This document shows positions 42,875 through 52,800 of a stretch of 64,000 bases of DNA, piece after piece. Made by a program: the position numbers and the translations under genes. Positions within the stretch are counted from its first letter, which is position 1. Every line of letters starts with the position of its first letter. The DNA comes from Cyclobacteriaceae bacterium (GTDB lineage: Bacteria; Bacteroidota; Bacteroidia; Cytophagales; Cyclobacteriaceae): positions 558,001 to 622,000 of the forward strand of contig JAHBUC010000002.1 of assembly GCA_019638275.1 (NCBI GenBank). The letters run 5' to 3'. The notes below the pieces were generated by a model. That model was not told the origin of the DNA, did no database searches, and worked only from the letters and a program-made list of their open reading frames with translations.

Positions 42875-45595
42875 ATGAGTACTGCTGCTAAAAAACTTTT
42901 TTTATTAGATGCCTACGCGCTGATTTACCGAGCCCATTTTGCATTTACCAAAACACCCCGAATCAATTCGAAAGGTCATAATACATCTGTTCCGTTTGGT
43001 TTTACCAACACCTTGCTGGAAGTATTGCAGAAACAAAAGCCCACGCACATCGGTGTTGCCTTTGATACATCAGCGCCAACCTTTCGCGATGAAATTTTTG
43101 AGGAATACAAAGCCACCCGACAAGAAACTCCGGAAGACATCCGCTATGGCGTTCCCAAGGTGAAGGAAATCCTGAAAGCATTTAACATTCCTGTGCTGGA
43201 AATGGATGGCTATGAAGCTGATGACATCATTGGCACATTGGCAGAGCAGGCAGAGAAAAAAGGATTTGAGGTGTACATGATGACGCCCGATAAGGATTTT
43301 GGTCAATTGGTTACCGAAAACATTAAGCTGTACAAGCCAGCGTATATGGGTAATGCTGTTGACGTAATGGGTACAGCGGAGGTTTGCGCGCGGTGGGATA
43401 TTGAAAACGTAAGTCAGGTAATTGAAATGCTGGGCTTACAAGGCGATGCTTCCGATAACATTCCGGGCATTCCGGGCTTCGGCCCGAAAACAGCAGCAAC
43501 GCTATTGAAGAAGTACAAGAACATTGAGGGCATTATTGAACATGTATCAGAATTAAAAGGTAAGCAGAAGGAATTAGTGGAGCAGTATGGTGAGCAGGCA
43601 CTGCTTTCCAGAAAACTGGCCACCATCATTACCAATGTTCCGGTAAAATTTGATGAGAAGGAGTTGGAATACAACGGCCCGGATGAAGCTGCGCTAAAGC
43701 CCATCTTCCAGGAGTTGGAGTTCAAGACCATCATAAATCGCGTGTTTGGCGATGCGGCAGTTGCAGCGCCTGTTGCACCTAAGGCTTCACAACTTTCCAT
43801 GTTTGGGGGGTCCGCACCAGAGGAAGTGGCCGAAGAGAAATCAACCCCTGTTTCAGGTGAGGGCCGCATGTTCACGAAAGAAGCTGTTTCGTATCATTCG
43901 GTTTCCGGAAAAGAGGTGAGCCATGTTATCAGAGATTTGAAAGCGAGCGCAGCATTTGCATGGACGGTACAAATCTTGGATGACAAAACAATTGTTGGTC
44001 TGGGGTTTTCGGTAAAACCAAATGAAGCTTTTTTTATTCCAATTGATAGTGAGAAGCGATTGCAGGAATTTGCTGATGTATTTTCTGATTCATCTAAACT
44101 AAAAATTGGGCACAACATCAAGGCAACGATTCTTGCTTTCCGCGAACACGGACTTTCTGTAAATGGACCGTTGTTTGACACGATGATGGCCCACTACCTG
44201 GTAGAGCCTGAATCTGCGCACGATATTCAAACGCTTGCTGAGTTCTATTTTGGTTACCAAGTAATGAAGGACAACGAAGGCGAACTGGCTGATCGGTTAT
44301 GCGAGCATGCCGACTTTGCACTTCAACTCAAGCAAAGGCTACAACCTGAACTGGAGAGGCGGGGGCACTCCAGTTTGATGCGTGATGTGGAAATGCCGTT
44401 GGTGCAGGTGTTGGCGAGTATGGAGTATGAAGGGGTTACGCTTGATGAAGATGTATTAAATAAAATGTCGGATGATTTGAAGAAAGACAGTGAGGTTGTA
44501 CAAAAGGAAATTTTCAAACTGGCCGGGCAGGAATTCAACATCAATTCACCAAAGCAGCTTGGAGAAATTTTGTTTGAAAAAATGAAATTGGGCGATAAGC
44601 CTAAGAAAACAAAAACCGGGCAGTATGCTACCGGTGAAGATGTGTTGTTGAAGTTGGCCAATGAAAGTGAGATCGCACGAAAAATTCTCGACTATCGCGA
44701 ATATGAAAAACTTCGGTCTACCTATGTGGATGCGTTGCCCAGGCTAATCGACAAACGCGATGGCAGAATTCACACCGACTATCGACAAGCCGTAGCTGCA
44801 ACTGGTCGGTTAAGTTCAAATAATCCCAACCTTCAAAATATTCCGATTCGTACAGAGAAAGGAAGACAAATCCGAAAAGCATTTATTCCCCGCGACAAGG
44901 ACTTTTTGTTCATGTCGGCTGACTACTCGCAGATTGAGTTGCGCATAGCCGCATCGTTTGCGAAAGACGAAATTATGATTGAAGCGTTTAAGAACAAGCG
45001 CGATATCCACACCACTACAGCGGCTAAAGTTTTCAAGGTACCGATCGATCAGGTTACGCCAGACATGAGGCGCAAGGCCAAGGAAGTGAACTTTGGAATT
45101 TTGTATGGCAGCACCGCCTTTGGGTTATCACAAAACCTGAACATTCCACGATCAGAAGCAGCAGAAATTATCACGGCCTATTTCACGGAGTTCCCGGCCA
45201 TCAAACGATACATGGATAATTCCATTCTGGAGGCGCGTGAGAAAGAATATGTGGAGACCATTCTCGGCAGGCGCAGGTATTTGCGCGACATTAATTCGCG
45301 CAACATCACCACGCGTGGTTTTGCCGAGCGAAATGCCATCAATGCGCCCATCCAGGGAAGCGCAGCCGATATTATTAAGATTGCCATGGTGAACATTCAC
45401 CGGTGGATGGAAAAAGAAAACCTGAAATCGCGGATGATCATGCAAGTGCACGATGAACTGGTTTTTGATGTGCACAAAGATGAGGTGGACGTATTGAAAG
45501 AGCAGGTTACCCGACTCATGAAAAGTGCGGTTCGCCTGGAAGTACCGATGGAAGTAGAGGTGGGTGTGGGTAAAAACTGGCTGGAAGCGCATTAA
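42875..45595 (+). CDS. polA: DNA polymerase I
   Basis: 906 residues. The 5'-3' exonuclease/FEN domain (1-290) has EADDIIGTLAEQA, MMTPDKDFGQLV and GLQGDASDNIPGIPGFGPKTA. The polymerase domain has motif A DYSQIELRIAAS (Asp near 683), motif B RRKAKEVNFGILYG and motif C MQVHDELVFDV (near 856-866). In the 3'-5' exonuclease-like domain (about 340-490), the DxE of Exo I is replaced (AFAWTVQIL), the Exo II Asp is replaced (GHNIKATIL), and Exo III is altered. It is therefore expected to lack proofreading, as in Taq and Bacillus Pol I. Confidence 0.97.
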   Translation: MSTAAKKLFLLDAYALIYRAHFAFTKTPRINSKGHNTSVPFGFTNTLLEVLQKQKPTHIGVAFDTSAPTFRDEIFEEYKATRQETPEDIRYGVPKVKEILKAFNIPVLEMDGYEADDIIGTLAEQAEKKGFEVYMMTPDKDFGQLVTENIKLYKPAYMGNAVDVMGTAEVCARWDIENVSQVIEMLGLQGDASDNIPGIPGFGPKTAATLLKKYKNIEGIIEHVSELKGKQKELVEQYGEQALLSRKLATIITNVPVKFDEKELEYNGPDEAALKPIFQELEFKTIINRVFGDAAVAAPVAPKASQLSMFGGSAPEEVAEEKSTPVSGEGRMFTKEAVSYHSVSGKEVSHVIRDLKASAAFAWTVQILDDKTIVGLGFSVKPNEAFFIPIDSEKRLQEFADVFSDSSKLKIGHNIKATILAFREHGLSVNGPLFDTMMAHYLVEPESAHDIQTLAEFYFGYQVMKDNEGELADRLCEHADFALQLKQRLQPELERRGHSSLMRDVEMPLVQVLASMEYEGVTLDEDVLNKMSDDLKKDSEVVQKEIFKLAGQEFNINSPKQLGEILFEKMKLGDKPKKTKTGQYATGEDVLLKLANESEIARKILDYREYEKLRSTYVDALPRLIDKRDGRIHTDYRQAVAATGRLSSNNPNLQNIPIRTEKGRQIRKAFIPRDKDFLFMSADYSQIELRIAASFAKDEIMIEAFKNKRDIHTTTAAKVFKVPIDQVTPDMRRKAKEVNFGILYGSTAFGLSQNLNIPRSEAAEIITAYFTEFPAIKRYMDNSILEAREKEYVETILGRRRYLRDINSRNITTRGFAERNAINAPIQGSAADIIKIAMVNIHRWMEKENLKSRMIMQVHDELVFDVHKDEVDVLKEQVTRLMKSAVRLEVPMEVEVGVGKNWLEAH

Positions 45596-45604
45596 ACAGG
45601 GTAA

Positions 45605-45631
45605 TAACAGTTTGTTAATAACAAATTGTTA
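45605..45631 (+). terminator. hairpin after polA
   Basis: TAACAGTTTGTTA and TAACAAATTGTTA are near-perfect inverted arms starting 9 bp after the polA stop. AT-rich, so either a weak terminator or an operator for the next gene. Confidence 0.5.
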
Positions 45632-45666
45632 CTTACATATGCAGTGAAAGGAATTCCTGATTGACT

Positions 45667-46623
45667 ATGAGCATTTCTAAGGAAGTAATCGAACAAGCCC
45701 ACGAGCGGATTAAACCCTACATCCACCGCACACCGGTTATCAGCTCGGCTGGTATCAATGAGCAGGCGGGCTGTAAAATCTTTTTCAAGTGTGAGAACTT
45801 TCAGAAGATTGGTGCCTTCAAGGCACGTGGTGCTATGAATGCCGCACTTTCGTTAAGTAAAGCAGACCTGGAAAAGGGATTGGCCACGCATTCTTCCGGA
45901 AACCACGCGCAGGCACTGGCGCGAGCAGCAAAACTGTTAGGCGTTCCGGCTTACATTGTTATGCCTTCCACTGCACCCGAAGTGAAAAAGCGTGGCGTAA
46001 AAGGCTTTGAAGGAAAGATTTTTGAATGTGAGCCCACACTCGCTGCGCGTGAAACCACTTTGGCAGAGGTGATTGCCCAAACGGGCGCAACAGAAATCCA
46101 TCCATTCAATAATTATGATGTGATGGCCGGCCAGGCAACAGCGGCTAAAGAATTATTTGAAGATACCGATAAACTAGATGTGATTCTGGCTCCCGTTGGC
46201 GGTGGTGGATTGTTGAGCGGGACAGCGTTGGCCGCAAAATATTTTTCATCAAGTACTCAGGTAATTGCTGGTGAGCCCGAAGGCGCGGATGATGCTTATC
46301 GTTCGTTGAAGAGTGGAAAGATAGAACCCTCGCAAGCAAAATCGGTAGCCGATGGGTTGCTCACTTCATTAGGTGATAAAACTTTTCCCATTATTCGTGA
46401 ACACGTAAAGGAAATTATTACCGTTAGCGATCATGAAATTATTGCGGCCATGCGCATGGTGTGGGAGCGCATGAAAATCATTATCGAGCCTTCTTGCGCT
46501 GTTCCGTTGGCAGCTTTGCTTAAGGACAAGAAAAAATTCACCCGAAAAAATGTAGGCATTATTCTATCGGGCGGTAATGTGGATCTGGAGCGGGCGTGTA
46601 ATTTGTTTGTGGAGTATAAGTAG
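45667..46623 (+). CDS. threonine/serine dehydratase (PLP enzyme)
   Basis: 318 residues from the ATG. The PLP lysine is in KIGAFKARGAMNA. Substrate-loop SSGNHAQALA and the phosphate-binding GGGGLLSG are intact. It has no C-terminal ACT-like regulatory domain, so it is the short catabolic or serine-racemase-like type rather than full IlvA. It deaminates threonine to 2-oxobutyrate or serine to pyruvate. Confidence 0.9.
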   Translation: MSISKEVIEQAHERIKPYIHRTPVISSAGINEQAGCKIFFKCENFQKIGAFKARGAMNAALSLSKADLEKGLATHSSGNHAQALARAAKLLGVPAYIVMPSTAPEVKKRGVKGFEGKIFECEPTLAARETTLAEVIAQTGATEIHPFNNYDVMAGQATAAKELFEDTDKLDVILAPVGGGGLLSGTALAAKYFSSSTQVIAGEPEGADDAYRSLKSGKIEPSQAKSVADGLLTSLGDKTFPIIREHVKEIITVSDHEIIAAMRMVWERMKIIIEPSCAVPLAALLKDKKKFTRKNVGIILSGGNVDLERACNLFVEYK

Positions 46624-46640
46624 AACTTGTACAAATAAAA

Positions 46641-46664
46641 AACCCCGACTCTTCAGCCGGGGTT
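46641..46664. terminator. bidirectional terminator hairpin
   Basis: AACCCCG...CGGGGTT with flanking A- and T-rich tracts between two convergent genes. Confidence 0.85.
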
Positions 46665-46685
46665 CTACTTTTCTCTAACTCGAAA

Positions 46686-48911
46686 TTAATTCGACCCCTT
46701 TTTAAACTGATCGAACTTTGATTCGGTTGCGCGTTTTGGAAACACGTTGTCGGCTGTGTTCACGTCCGTTGTTTCTTTTAATGGATCAAGCACTACACTC
46801 ACCACTTCTTTTTCTTTTACAAATACCTTGGTAACCGTACTCTCATTCTTGCGCCAGATTTCAGCCGGAATGCGATCAATTTCTTTTGAACCATCTTTAA
46901 ATGTCCACTCGATAATGACAGGCATGATCAATCCGCCTTTATTAGAAAGCTTGATCTCATACATATTTTTATTCTGCAATTTGTTTACGATCGCCTTGTC
47001 GTCAACTCGCCCGTAAAACTCCTGGTAGAAACGATCATCGGTAGGGAGCACACTGATGGGTTCAGCGCCAGATGAAAAATCATTGTACTCTTTTTTACCA
47101 GAGCCTGCGCTTGCTTCAGCTTTCTTTGGAGTAACCTGCTTTTCCATCTTCGTCTGCTCATTACGAAGTTTATACCACTTCACGTAATCAATGGTTTGGT
47201 CTACGTTATCGGTGGTGTAGAACCAACCTCTCCAGAACCAATCCAGATCAACCGCTGAGGCATCTTCTAGCGTGCGGAAGAAATCAGCGGGTTGTGGATG
47301 TTTGAATGCCCAACGTTCAGAATATTCTTTAAAAGCCTTATCGAATAAATCCTTGCCCATTACGGTTTCGCGCAAGATGTACAGCGCAGTGGCTGCCTTT
47401 TGGTATTGCTCGGCACCAAACTGAATGATTTGTTCTGAGTTGGTCATGAGTGGGCGCATGTACGATTGATCACCTTTCATGTACCCCACCAATCCTTCGG
47501 GCAAACCGCGACTCCAATTATCATTCGGGTAGCGTTCCAGTTCGGTAACCAATTGCACGAAGCTGTTAATGCCTTCATCCATCCAGGTCCACTGGCGTTC
47601 ATCGTTGTTGATGATCATCGGGAAGAAGTTATGGCCCACTTCGTGTACGATCACACCAATCATGCGGGTGCGGGTGCTGTTGCTATACGAACCATCTTTA
47701 TTTGGCCTACCGAAATTGAAGCAGATCATCGGGTATTCCATACCAATAGAAGCAGCATGAACCGAAATGGCTACCGGGTAAGGATAGTCGATAGTCATGC
47801 GGGAATAAACTTCAAGTGTATTTTTAACCGCAAGGGTTGACTCTTTTTCCCAAAGGGGATTGCCTTCTTTCGGATAGAACGACATGGCCAATGGCGTTTT
47901 GTCATTGATTTTCACGGCCTGGGCATCCCAAATGAATTTGCGTGATGATGCAAAGGCAAAGTCGCGCACGTTGTCGGCATGAAACTCCCAGGTTTTTTTG
48001 GTCTTCGCTTTTGTCTTTTCTTTTTTCGTGGCTTCGTCCTGCGTTACAATAATCACGGGTTTATCAAACGAAGTTTTTGCTTTCTCAAAACGATCCAGTT
48101 CGGTTTTGCTTAACACATCTTTTGCGTTTTGCAGACTTCCGGTAGAAGCAACAATGTGATCGGAAGGAACAGTAATCTTAACTTTGTAATCGCCAAAAGG
48201 CAAGGCAAACTCACCCTGACCAAGAAACTGCTTGTTCTGCCAGCCGTTCACATCATCGAACACACACATACGCGGAAAAAACTGCGCGATGGTGTATACG
48301 TAGTTTCCATCTTCCGGAAAATATTCCAGACCGCTACGCTCACCGTCTTTCATGCGATCGCCAATGTTGTACGACCACTCCACCGAGAATGTATACGTTT
48401 GTCCGGGGCCGAGTGCTTTCGGTAAATCCACGCGCATCATGGTTTGGTTGATGGTGTGCGATAAGGTAGTGCCACTTGCATCTTTCACCGATTTGATTTT
48501 ATACCCACCATCGAAGTCATACAGATCAAGTGATCCGGCTACGAATTTGGCAGGAATGGAATCGCGCATGGTGTTGGTGCGTGTCTGGCTTTTCAAACTG
48601 TTCTGCGCGATCACGTTCTGATCCAACTGCATCCACAAATACCGCAGTGTTTCAGGCGAGTTGTTGTGGTAGGTAATGGTTTCCGATCCGGTAATAGATT
48701 GATTGTCGTCATTTAACTCAACGTTGATTACGTAATCGGCTTTTTGTTGCCAATACCTGGGACCGGGTGCACCCGAGCCTGTACGGTATTCGTTTGGTGT
48801 GGGTAGCGTAGTGCCTAATTGTTCAAATTTTCCTTGCCATTTGGCAGGCTCCTGTGCCCAACCTGTAAGGGCGGTGCAGGCAAACAGAAATACAAGAAGA
48901 TGTTTCAGCAT
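46686..48911 (-). CDS. M1 family metallopeptidase, secreted
   Basis: 741 residues, signal peptide ending TGWAQ. The zinc site HEVGHNFFPM with the third-ligand Glu in WMDEGIN is intact, and GMEYP takes the place of GAMEN. M1 enzymes are aminopeptidases. It has an added C-terminal region with a Lys/Ala linker. Upstream on the same strand is a HupE/UreJ-type gene, and a DUF6702-like gene is divergent; I recall this set as frequent neighbours in the phylum. Confidence 0.92.
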   Translation of the reverse strand: MLKHLLVFLFACTALTGWAQEPAKWQGKFEQLGTTLPTPNEYRTGSGAPGPRYWQQKADYVINVELNDDNQSITGSETITYHNNSPETLRYLWMQLDQNVIAQNSLKSQTRTNTMRDSIPAKFVAGSLDLYDFDGGYKIKSVKDASGTTLSHTINQTMMRVDLPKALGPGQTYTFSVEWSYNIGDRMKDGERSGLEYFPEDGNYVYTIAQFFPRMCVFDDVNGWQNKQFLGQGEFALPFGDYKVKITVPSDHIVASTGSLQNAKDVLSKTELDRFEKAKTSFDKPVIIVTQDEATKKEKTKAKTKKTWEFHADNVRDFAFASSRKFIWDAQAVKINDKTPLAMSFYPKEGNPLWEKESTLAVKNTLEVYSRMTIDYPYPVAISVHAASIGMEYPMICFNFGRPNKDGSYSNSTRTRMIGVIVHEVGHNFFPMIINNDERQWTWMDEGINSFVQLVTELERYPNDNWSRGLPEGLVGYMKGDQSYMRPLMTNSEQIIQFGAEQYQKAATALYILRETVMGKDLFDKAFKEYSERWAFKHPQPADFFRTLEDASAVDLDWFWRGWFYTTDNVDQTIDYVKWYKLRNEQTKMEKQVTPKKAEASAGSGKKEYNDFSSGAEPISVLPTDDRFYQEFYGRVDDKAIVNKLQNKNMYEIKLSNKGGLIMPVIIEWTFKDGSKEIDRIPAEIWRKNESTVTKVFVKEKEVVSVVLDPLKETTDVNTADNVFPKRATESKFDQFKKGSN

Positions 48912-48939
48912 AGTAGTTAAAGTATAGTCGTAAATTTTT

Positions 48940-49524
48940 TTACCAGGGATTTTTCTCCATCATCAACACCAGGGCTATTCCGGCTATGGCCGATGAAATG
49001 ACCAGTTTCCAGTCTCTTCGGTTTAAGGTAAAGAGGTCTACTAATATAAAACTAGCGATCATAAAAATGGAAACGATAATTATCTGACCTACCTCAAGGC
49101 CTACATTAAAGGCAAAAAGCGGGGATACAATATTGCTGTTCTTTCCTAAAATGGCTTGCAGGTAATTTGAAAAGCCCATGCCATGAATCAGCCCAAAGAA
49201 GAGGGCAAACCCATAATTGACGTATGTAGTCCGATCGGATACTTCCGTTCTGCGGAAGATATTGGAGATGGCGGTTATGAAAATCGTGAGTGGAATAAGG
49301 AACTCAATCAACTCGGCATTCACCACAATAATTTTCAGTGTAGCAAGAGCCAGGGTAATAGAATGCCCAATGGTGAAAGCTGTTATCAGGATCAGAATTT
49401 TCTTCCAGTCGCGCATCAGATAAATAGCGCAAAGGGCAACCACGAACAGAATGTGGTCATACCCATTGGCATAATCCAGAATGTGATCCTTGCCTAATCC
49501 AAAATACAGTTGAAACTCGCTCAT
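48940..49524 (-). CDS. HupE/UreJ-like membrane protein
   Basis: 194 residues from MSEFQLYFGLGKDHIL; upstream in-frame sequence is not needed. About six helices with family His/Asp positions: NGYDHILFVVAL, FTIGHSITLALA, HGMGFSNYL. HupE/UreJ relatives transport nickel or cobalt. It is 28 bp upstream of the M1 peptidase gene and may form an operon with it. Confidence 0.85.
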   Translation of the reverse strand: MSEFQLYFGLGKDHILDYANGYDHILFVVALCAIYLMRDWKKILILITAFTIGHSITLALATLKIIVVNAELIEFLIPLTIFITAISNIFRRTEVSDRTTYVNYGFALFFGLIHGMGFSNYLQAILGKNSNIVSPLFAFNVGLEVGQIIIVSIFMIASFILVDLFTLNRRDWKLVISSAIAGIALVLMMEKNPW

Positions 49525-49631
49525 AGTCAGAAAAATGCGCTGCAAGTATACATTTTCTTTTGAAAGAATCCTGCGGAGAAGGGTATGAGCGGAAGCCGCA
49601 GTGGTTTGGTTTTTGTTATTTTTGGCATCCA

Positions 49632-50123
49632 ATGAATGGTTTGTTATATTCCTTTATATATGTGCTTGGCCTTTGGGTTCACCCGATTCATATTTCGGTA
49701 ACGGAAATAGAATACGATGAGCGCGAAAAGGAATTGGAGATCACGACCCGCATTTTTACGGATGATCTTGAGTTGGCTATCCGTGCGCAACGAAATGATC
49801 CAGCGTTGGAGTTATTAAAACTGCCTGCCGCAACCAGGCTTGATGACCTGGTGAAGCCATATCTGCTTCAACAAATCAATATTCAGCTGGACGGGAAAGC
49901 CCAGAAGCTTAACTACCTGGGGCACGAACAGGATGGCGATGCCCATGTTTTTTTTATTCAGGTACAACCGGTAAAAAAATGGAAATCGATTACGGTTCAA
50001 AATCAGGTTTTGCTGGAAACGTACGATGACCAATCCAACATTGTGCACGTAACCGTACGCGAAAAAACCAGAAGCATGCGGTTGATACGGAACAATGCAG
50101 CAGGCACTTTAACGTTTGACTGA
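49632..50123 (+). CDS. DUF6702-like secreted protein
   Basis: 163 residues. An N-terminal hydrophobic segment (LLYSFIYVLGLWVHPIHISVTEI) acts as signal/anchor. The body has DEREKELEITTRIFTDDLELAIR and a C-terminal beta-rich segment ending in VREKTRSMRL. The family is uncharacterised. A TATTTTTG box is 7 bp upstream of the ATG. It is 14 bp before gldB on the same strand. Confidence 0.75.
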   Translation: MNGLLYSFIYVLGLWVHPIHISVTEIEYDEREKELEITTRIFTDDLELAIRAQRNDPALELLKLPAATRLDDLVKPYLLQQINIQLDGKAQKLNYLGHEQDGDAHVFFIQVQPVKKWKSITVQNQVLLETYDDQSNIVHVTVREKTRSMRLIRNNAAGTLTFD

Positions 50124-50137
50124 TAAATCAGAAACTT

Positions 50138-51157
50138 ATGAAAAGACATTTTAACGTAACGGGTTTTATTGTTGGGTTAGTGACCTTGCTAAGCAGTTGC
50201 GGAGGTGATAAGGAAGAGGCCTGCGTATTTATTCCCCAGGTAATCGAAAAAGTTTCGGTCGACTACCTGCAACTTTCTGATTCAGTGGTTCAGCTGGAAA
50301 CAAAAGAGGAAGTTATTGCATTCCTCGGGCGTTACCCGATTATCCGCGATAATTTTTTGCGCAGATCCATGTACCCGAGTGATGCTGAGTTTGTAGAGGA
50401 TTTATACAAACGTTTCACCAACAATTACATGGATACGCTTCGCGCAGATGTAAGGCGTGTGTTTGGCGATGAACAAAATTTAAAGCAACAATTTGAAGAA
50501 GCATTCAGCAACCTGAAATATTATTATCCTGATTTTGTTCCTCCCAAAATCATTACACTGGTAACCGGTTTGGATAATGATATGCTCATGTCTGATTCGC
50601 TTATTGTGGTAAGCTTAGATTATTTCATTGGCCCTGGGGCAAAGTATCGTCCAAACATGTATGAGTACCTGTTGCGCCAATACACAAAGGATAATATTGT
50701 GCCATCGGTAATGCTTTTGTACGGCATGAACCGATTCAACTACAGCAATCCGGAAGATCAAACCACCCTGGCCGATATGGTTGCTTTTGGAAAGTCGTAC
50801 TACTTTGCCAAACACATGTTGCCCTGTGTACCCGACAGCATTTTCATCTGGTACACAGCCGAAGAAATTAGAGGAGCAAAGTCAAATCACGATTTGATCT
50901 GGTATCGGTTTATTGAAGACCAGGTGTTGTATTCCACCAGCCACATGACGAAGCAAAAGTTTTTGAGTGAACGCCCGGTAACCATTGAAGTAGGCGAAAA
51001 ATGTCCGGGCAGAATCGGGCAGTGGGTTGGTTGGGAGATTGTGAAGAGTTACATGAAGGCGCATCCTGAAACTACGTTACCGCAGTTGATGGAGATGCTG
51101 GATGCTGACAAGTTGTTTAAGGAATCGAAGTACAAGCCGGAGCGGAAGCCAGCGTAA
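50138..51157 (+). CDS. gldB: gliding motility lipoprotein GldB
   Basis: 339 residues. Lipobox LLSSC. The characteristic NLKYYYPDFVPPKIITLVTGL, the VVSLDYFIGP segment and the closing CPGRIGQWVGWEIVKSYM are the GldB pattern. GldB is a lipoprotein needed for gliding and, with the Gld/Spr set, for T9SS-linked surface movement. It ends directly against the convergent next gene. Confidence 0.88.
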   Translation: MKRHFNVTGFIVGLVTLLSSCGGDKEEACVFIPQVIEKVSVDYLQLSDSVVQLETKEEVIAFLGRYPIIRDNFLRRSMYPSDAEFVEDLYKRFTNNYMDTLRADVRRVFGDEQNLKQQFEEAFSNLKYYYPDFVPPKIITLVTGLDNDMLMSDSLIVVSLDYFIGPGAKYRPNMYEYLLRQYTKDNIVPSVMLLYGMNRFNYSNPEDQTTLADMVAFGKSYYFAKHMLPCVPDSIFIWYTAEEIRGAKSNHDLIWYRFIEDQVLYSTSHMTKQKFLSERPVTIEVGEKCPGRIGQWVGWEIVKSYMKAHPETTLPQLMEMLDADKLFKESKYKPERKPA

Positions 51158-51874
51158 TTAAAGCTGCAACGGAATTACTTTTTCCTTCACAAGCCGGAAT
51201 AATTCTTTCCTGAAAAAGAGCAGCAAAACGATAAACACAAAAGTTGTGTGTAGAGTAATGAATACAGGTGTGCCCATAATCCATACATTGGCAAGAAATC
51301 CGCGCTCCAGCAAGCCGTTCAGAAAAACAAATCCGTAACTACCGATAATCAGCAGTGGCAAAATCATAAAGCCCACGTTGTAAAGCCATCCCTGTTTATT
51401 TTTTACCGCGCGGAAGGAAGCAATGATGGGCGGTAGCGCCATGAGCAGCACAACACCATACGCCAGCCAGCGAAAGTAAGGTTCTGCTTCTGTACCTAAG
51501 GTCATGTTTCTGAATACAACGGTTTCGTCTCCGCCACCCATAAACACCGTCATGATGCGGGCCTGGGGTACATTGGCCCATATTAACACAAATCCCAACG
51601 ATTGCATTTTTGTTGTTTCATTTCGAAGCAGGAACATCCCGATCCACGCCAAGGTCATAGAAAAAATTGGTCCCGCAGCTGTGGGCCAATACCAATACGC
51701 ACTGGCTTCTTTGCAGGATTTACACAATCGCCAGGCGTTAAAGTCGCGGTACTCGGGCCAGCAGCCGCAGATTATTTTACCCACAATAAAGTGGGCAATT
51801 TCATGGGCTTCACCCATCAGCATGGCAAATAGAAAAAAGGCGAAAATTTTTTTCGCGTTGAGTTGAAGTTTCAC
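51158..51874 (-). CDS. polytopic membrane protein with HEIAH motif (M50-like)
   Basis: 238 residues, about six helices. The first helix contains the zinc-protease motif HEIAH (GEAHEIAHFIVG), and a GPIFSM motif follows in another helix, recalling site-2 proteases. Four Cys lie between them (KIICGCWPEY...LCKSCKE), perhaps a metal or disulfide knot. Intramembrane protease activity is an inference. It is convergent with gldB with no spacer. Confidence 0.6.
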   Translation of the reverse strand: MKLQLNAKKIFAFFLFAMLMGEAHEIAHFIVGKIICGCWPEYRDFNAWRLCKSCKEASAYWYWPTAAGPIFSMTLAWIGMFLLRNETTKMQSLGFVLIWANVPQARIMTVFMGGGDETVVFRNMTLGTEAEPYFRWLAYGVVLLMALPPIIASFRAVKNKQGWLYNVGFMILPLLIIGSYGFVFLNGLLERGFLANVWIMGTPVFITLHTTFVFIVLLLFFRKELFRLVKEKVIPLQL

Positions 51875-51955
51875 ACCGTAATGTTTGCCCTAAGACTCCG
51901 GTGACAGGGCTCAGGTTGCACCTTTGTATTATCTTTGTTTTTAAACTGATTAGTA

Positions 51956-52717
51956 ATGAGAGCAAAAATTGTAGCCGGTAACTGGAAAATGAACAAAACG
52001 CTGGAAGAAGCAAACACCTTGACCTCGGAGATTTCCGGCATGGTTGCCGATGAAGTGCGGGGTGATGTAAAGGTAGTTTTGTGTGCACCCTTCCCGTATT
52101 TGTTGCCGGTGAAAAAATTGATTGGCGACCAGACTCGTATTGTAGTCGGTGCTCAAAACTGCAGTGAGCATGAGGCCGGTGCGTACACCGGTGAGGTGTC
52201 TGCACCCATGTTGGCATCCATGCACATTCCGTATGTGATACTAGGTCATAGCGAACGCAGGCAATATTTTGGTGAAGGCGGTGCATTGCTGGCAAAGAAG
52301 GTTGATGTTGCTTTGAAGCATAACCTTACCCCGATTTATTGTTGTGGCGAACCCCTTGAGGTGCGCGAACGCAACGAGCATGAAGCACTGGTGAAAAAAC
52401 AAGTAGAAGAAAGTCTGTTTCATCTGGATGCAGAGACTATAAAAAAGATTGTCATCGCCTATGAACCCGTGTGGGCCATCGGTACAGGAAAAACAGCCAG
52501 CGCACAACAAGCGCAGGATATGCATGCTGTTATTCGTAAGCATTTGGCCGGCAAGTATGGCCAGGCCATAGCCGACTCCATTTCTATTTTATATGGAGGA
52601 AGCGTAAACGCAGCCAACGCAAAAGAATTATTCGCTTGCGCGGATGTAGATGGTGGCTTGGTGGGAGGCGTTTCGTTGAAGTCGCGGGAGTTTGTGGAGG
52701 TTATCAAGTCGATTTGA
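51956..52717 (+). CDS. tpiA: triosephosphate isomerase
   Basis: 253 residues. Catalytic Lys in AGNWKMNKT, electrophilic His in ILGHSERRQ, catalytic Glu in AYEPVWAIGTGK and the C-terminal phosphate-binding GGSVN. It interconverts DHAP and glyceraldehyde-3-phosphate in glycolysis. A TATCTTTG box lies 18 bp upstream of the start. Confidence 0.98.
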   Translation: MRAKIVAGNWKMNKTLEEANTLTSEISGMVADEVRGDVKVVLCAPFPYLLPVKKLIGDQTRIVVGAQNCSEHEAGAYTGEVSAPMLASMHIPYVILGHSERRQYFGEGGALLAKKVDVALKHNLTPIYCCGEPLEVRERNEHEALVKKQVEESLFHLDAETIKKIVIAYEPVWAIGTGKTASAQQAQDMHAVIRKHLAGKYGQAIADSISILYGGSVNAANAKELFACADVDGGLVGGVSLKSREFVEVIKSI

Positions 52718-52800
52718 AAATGTATGGATTGAAAATTTGAAGATTCTCACATGTATGCTTTCCTTTTAAATGCGTTAACTTTACTTCATCCTCATGAGTT

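Noticed and set aside
45661..45669. TTG start two codons upstream for the threonine dehydratase
   Set aside because: The ATG two codons later gives the usual N-terminus and TTG starts are rare.
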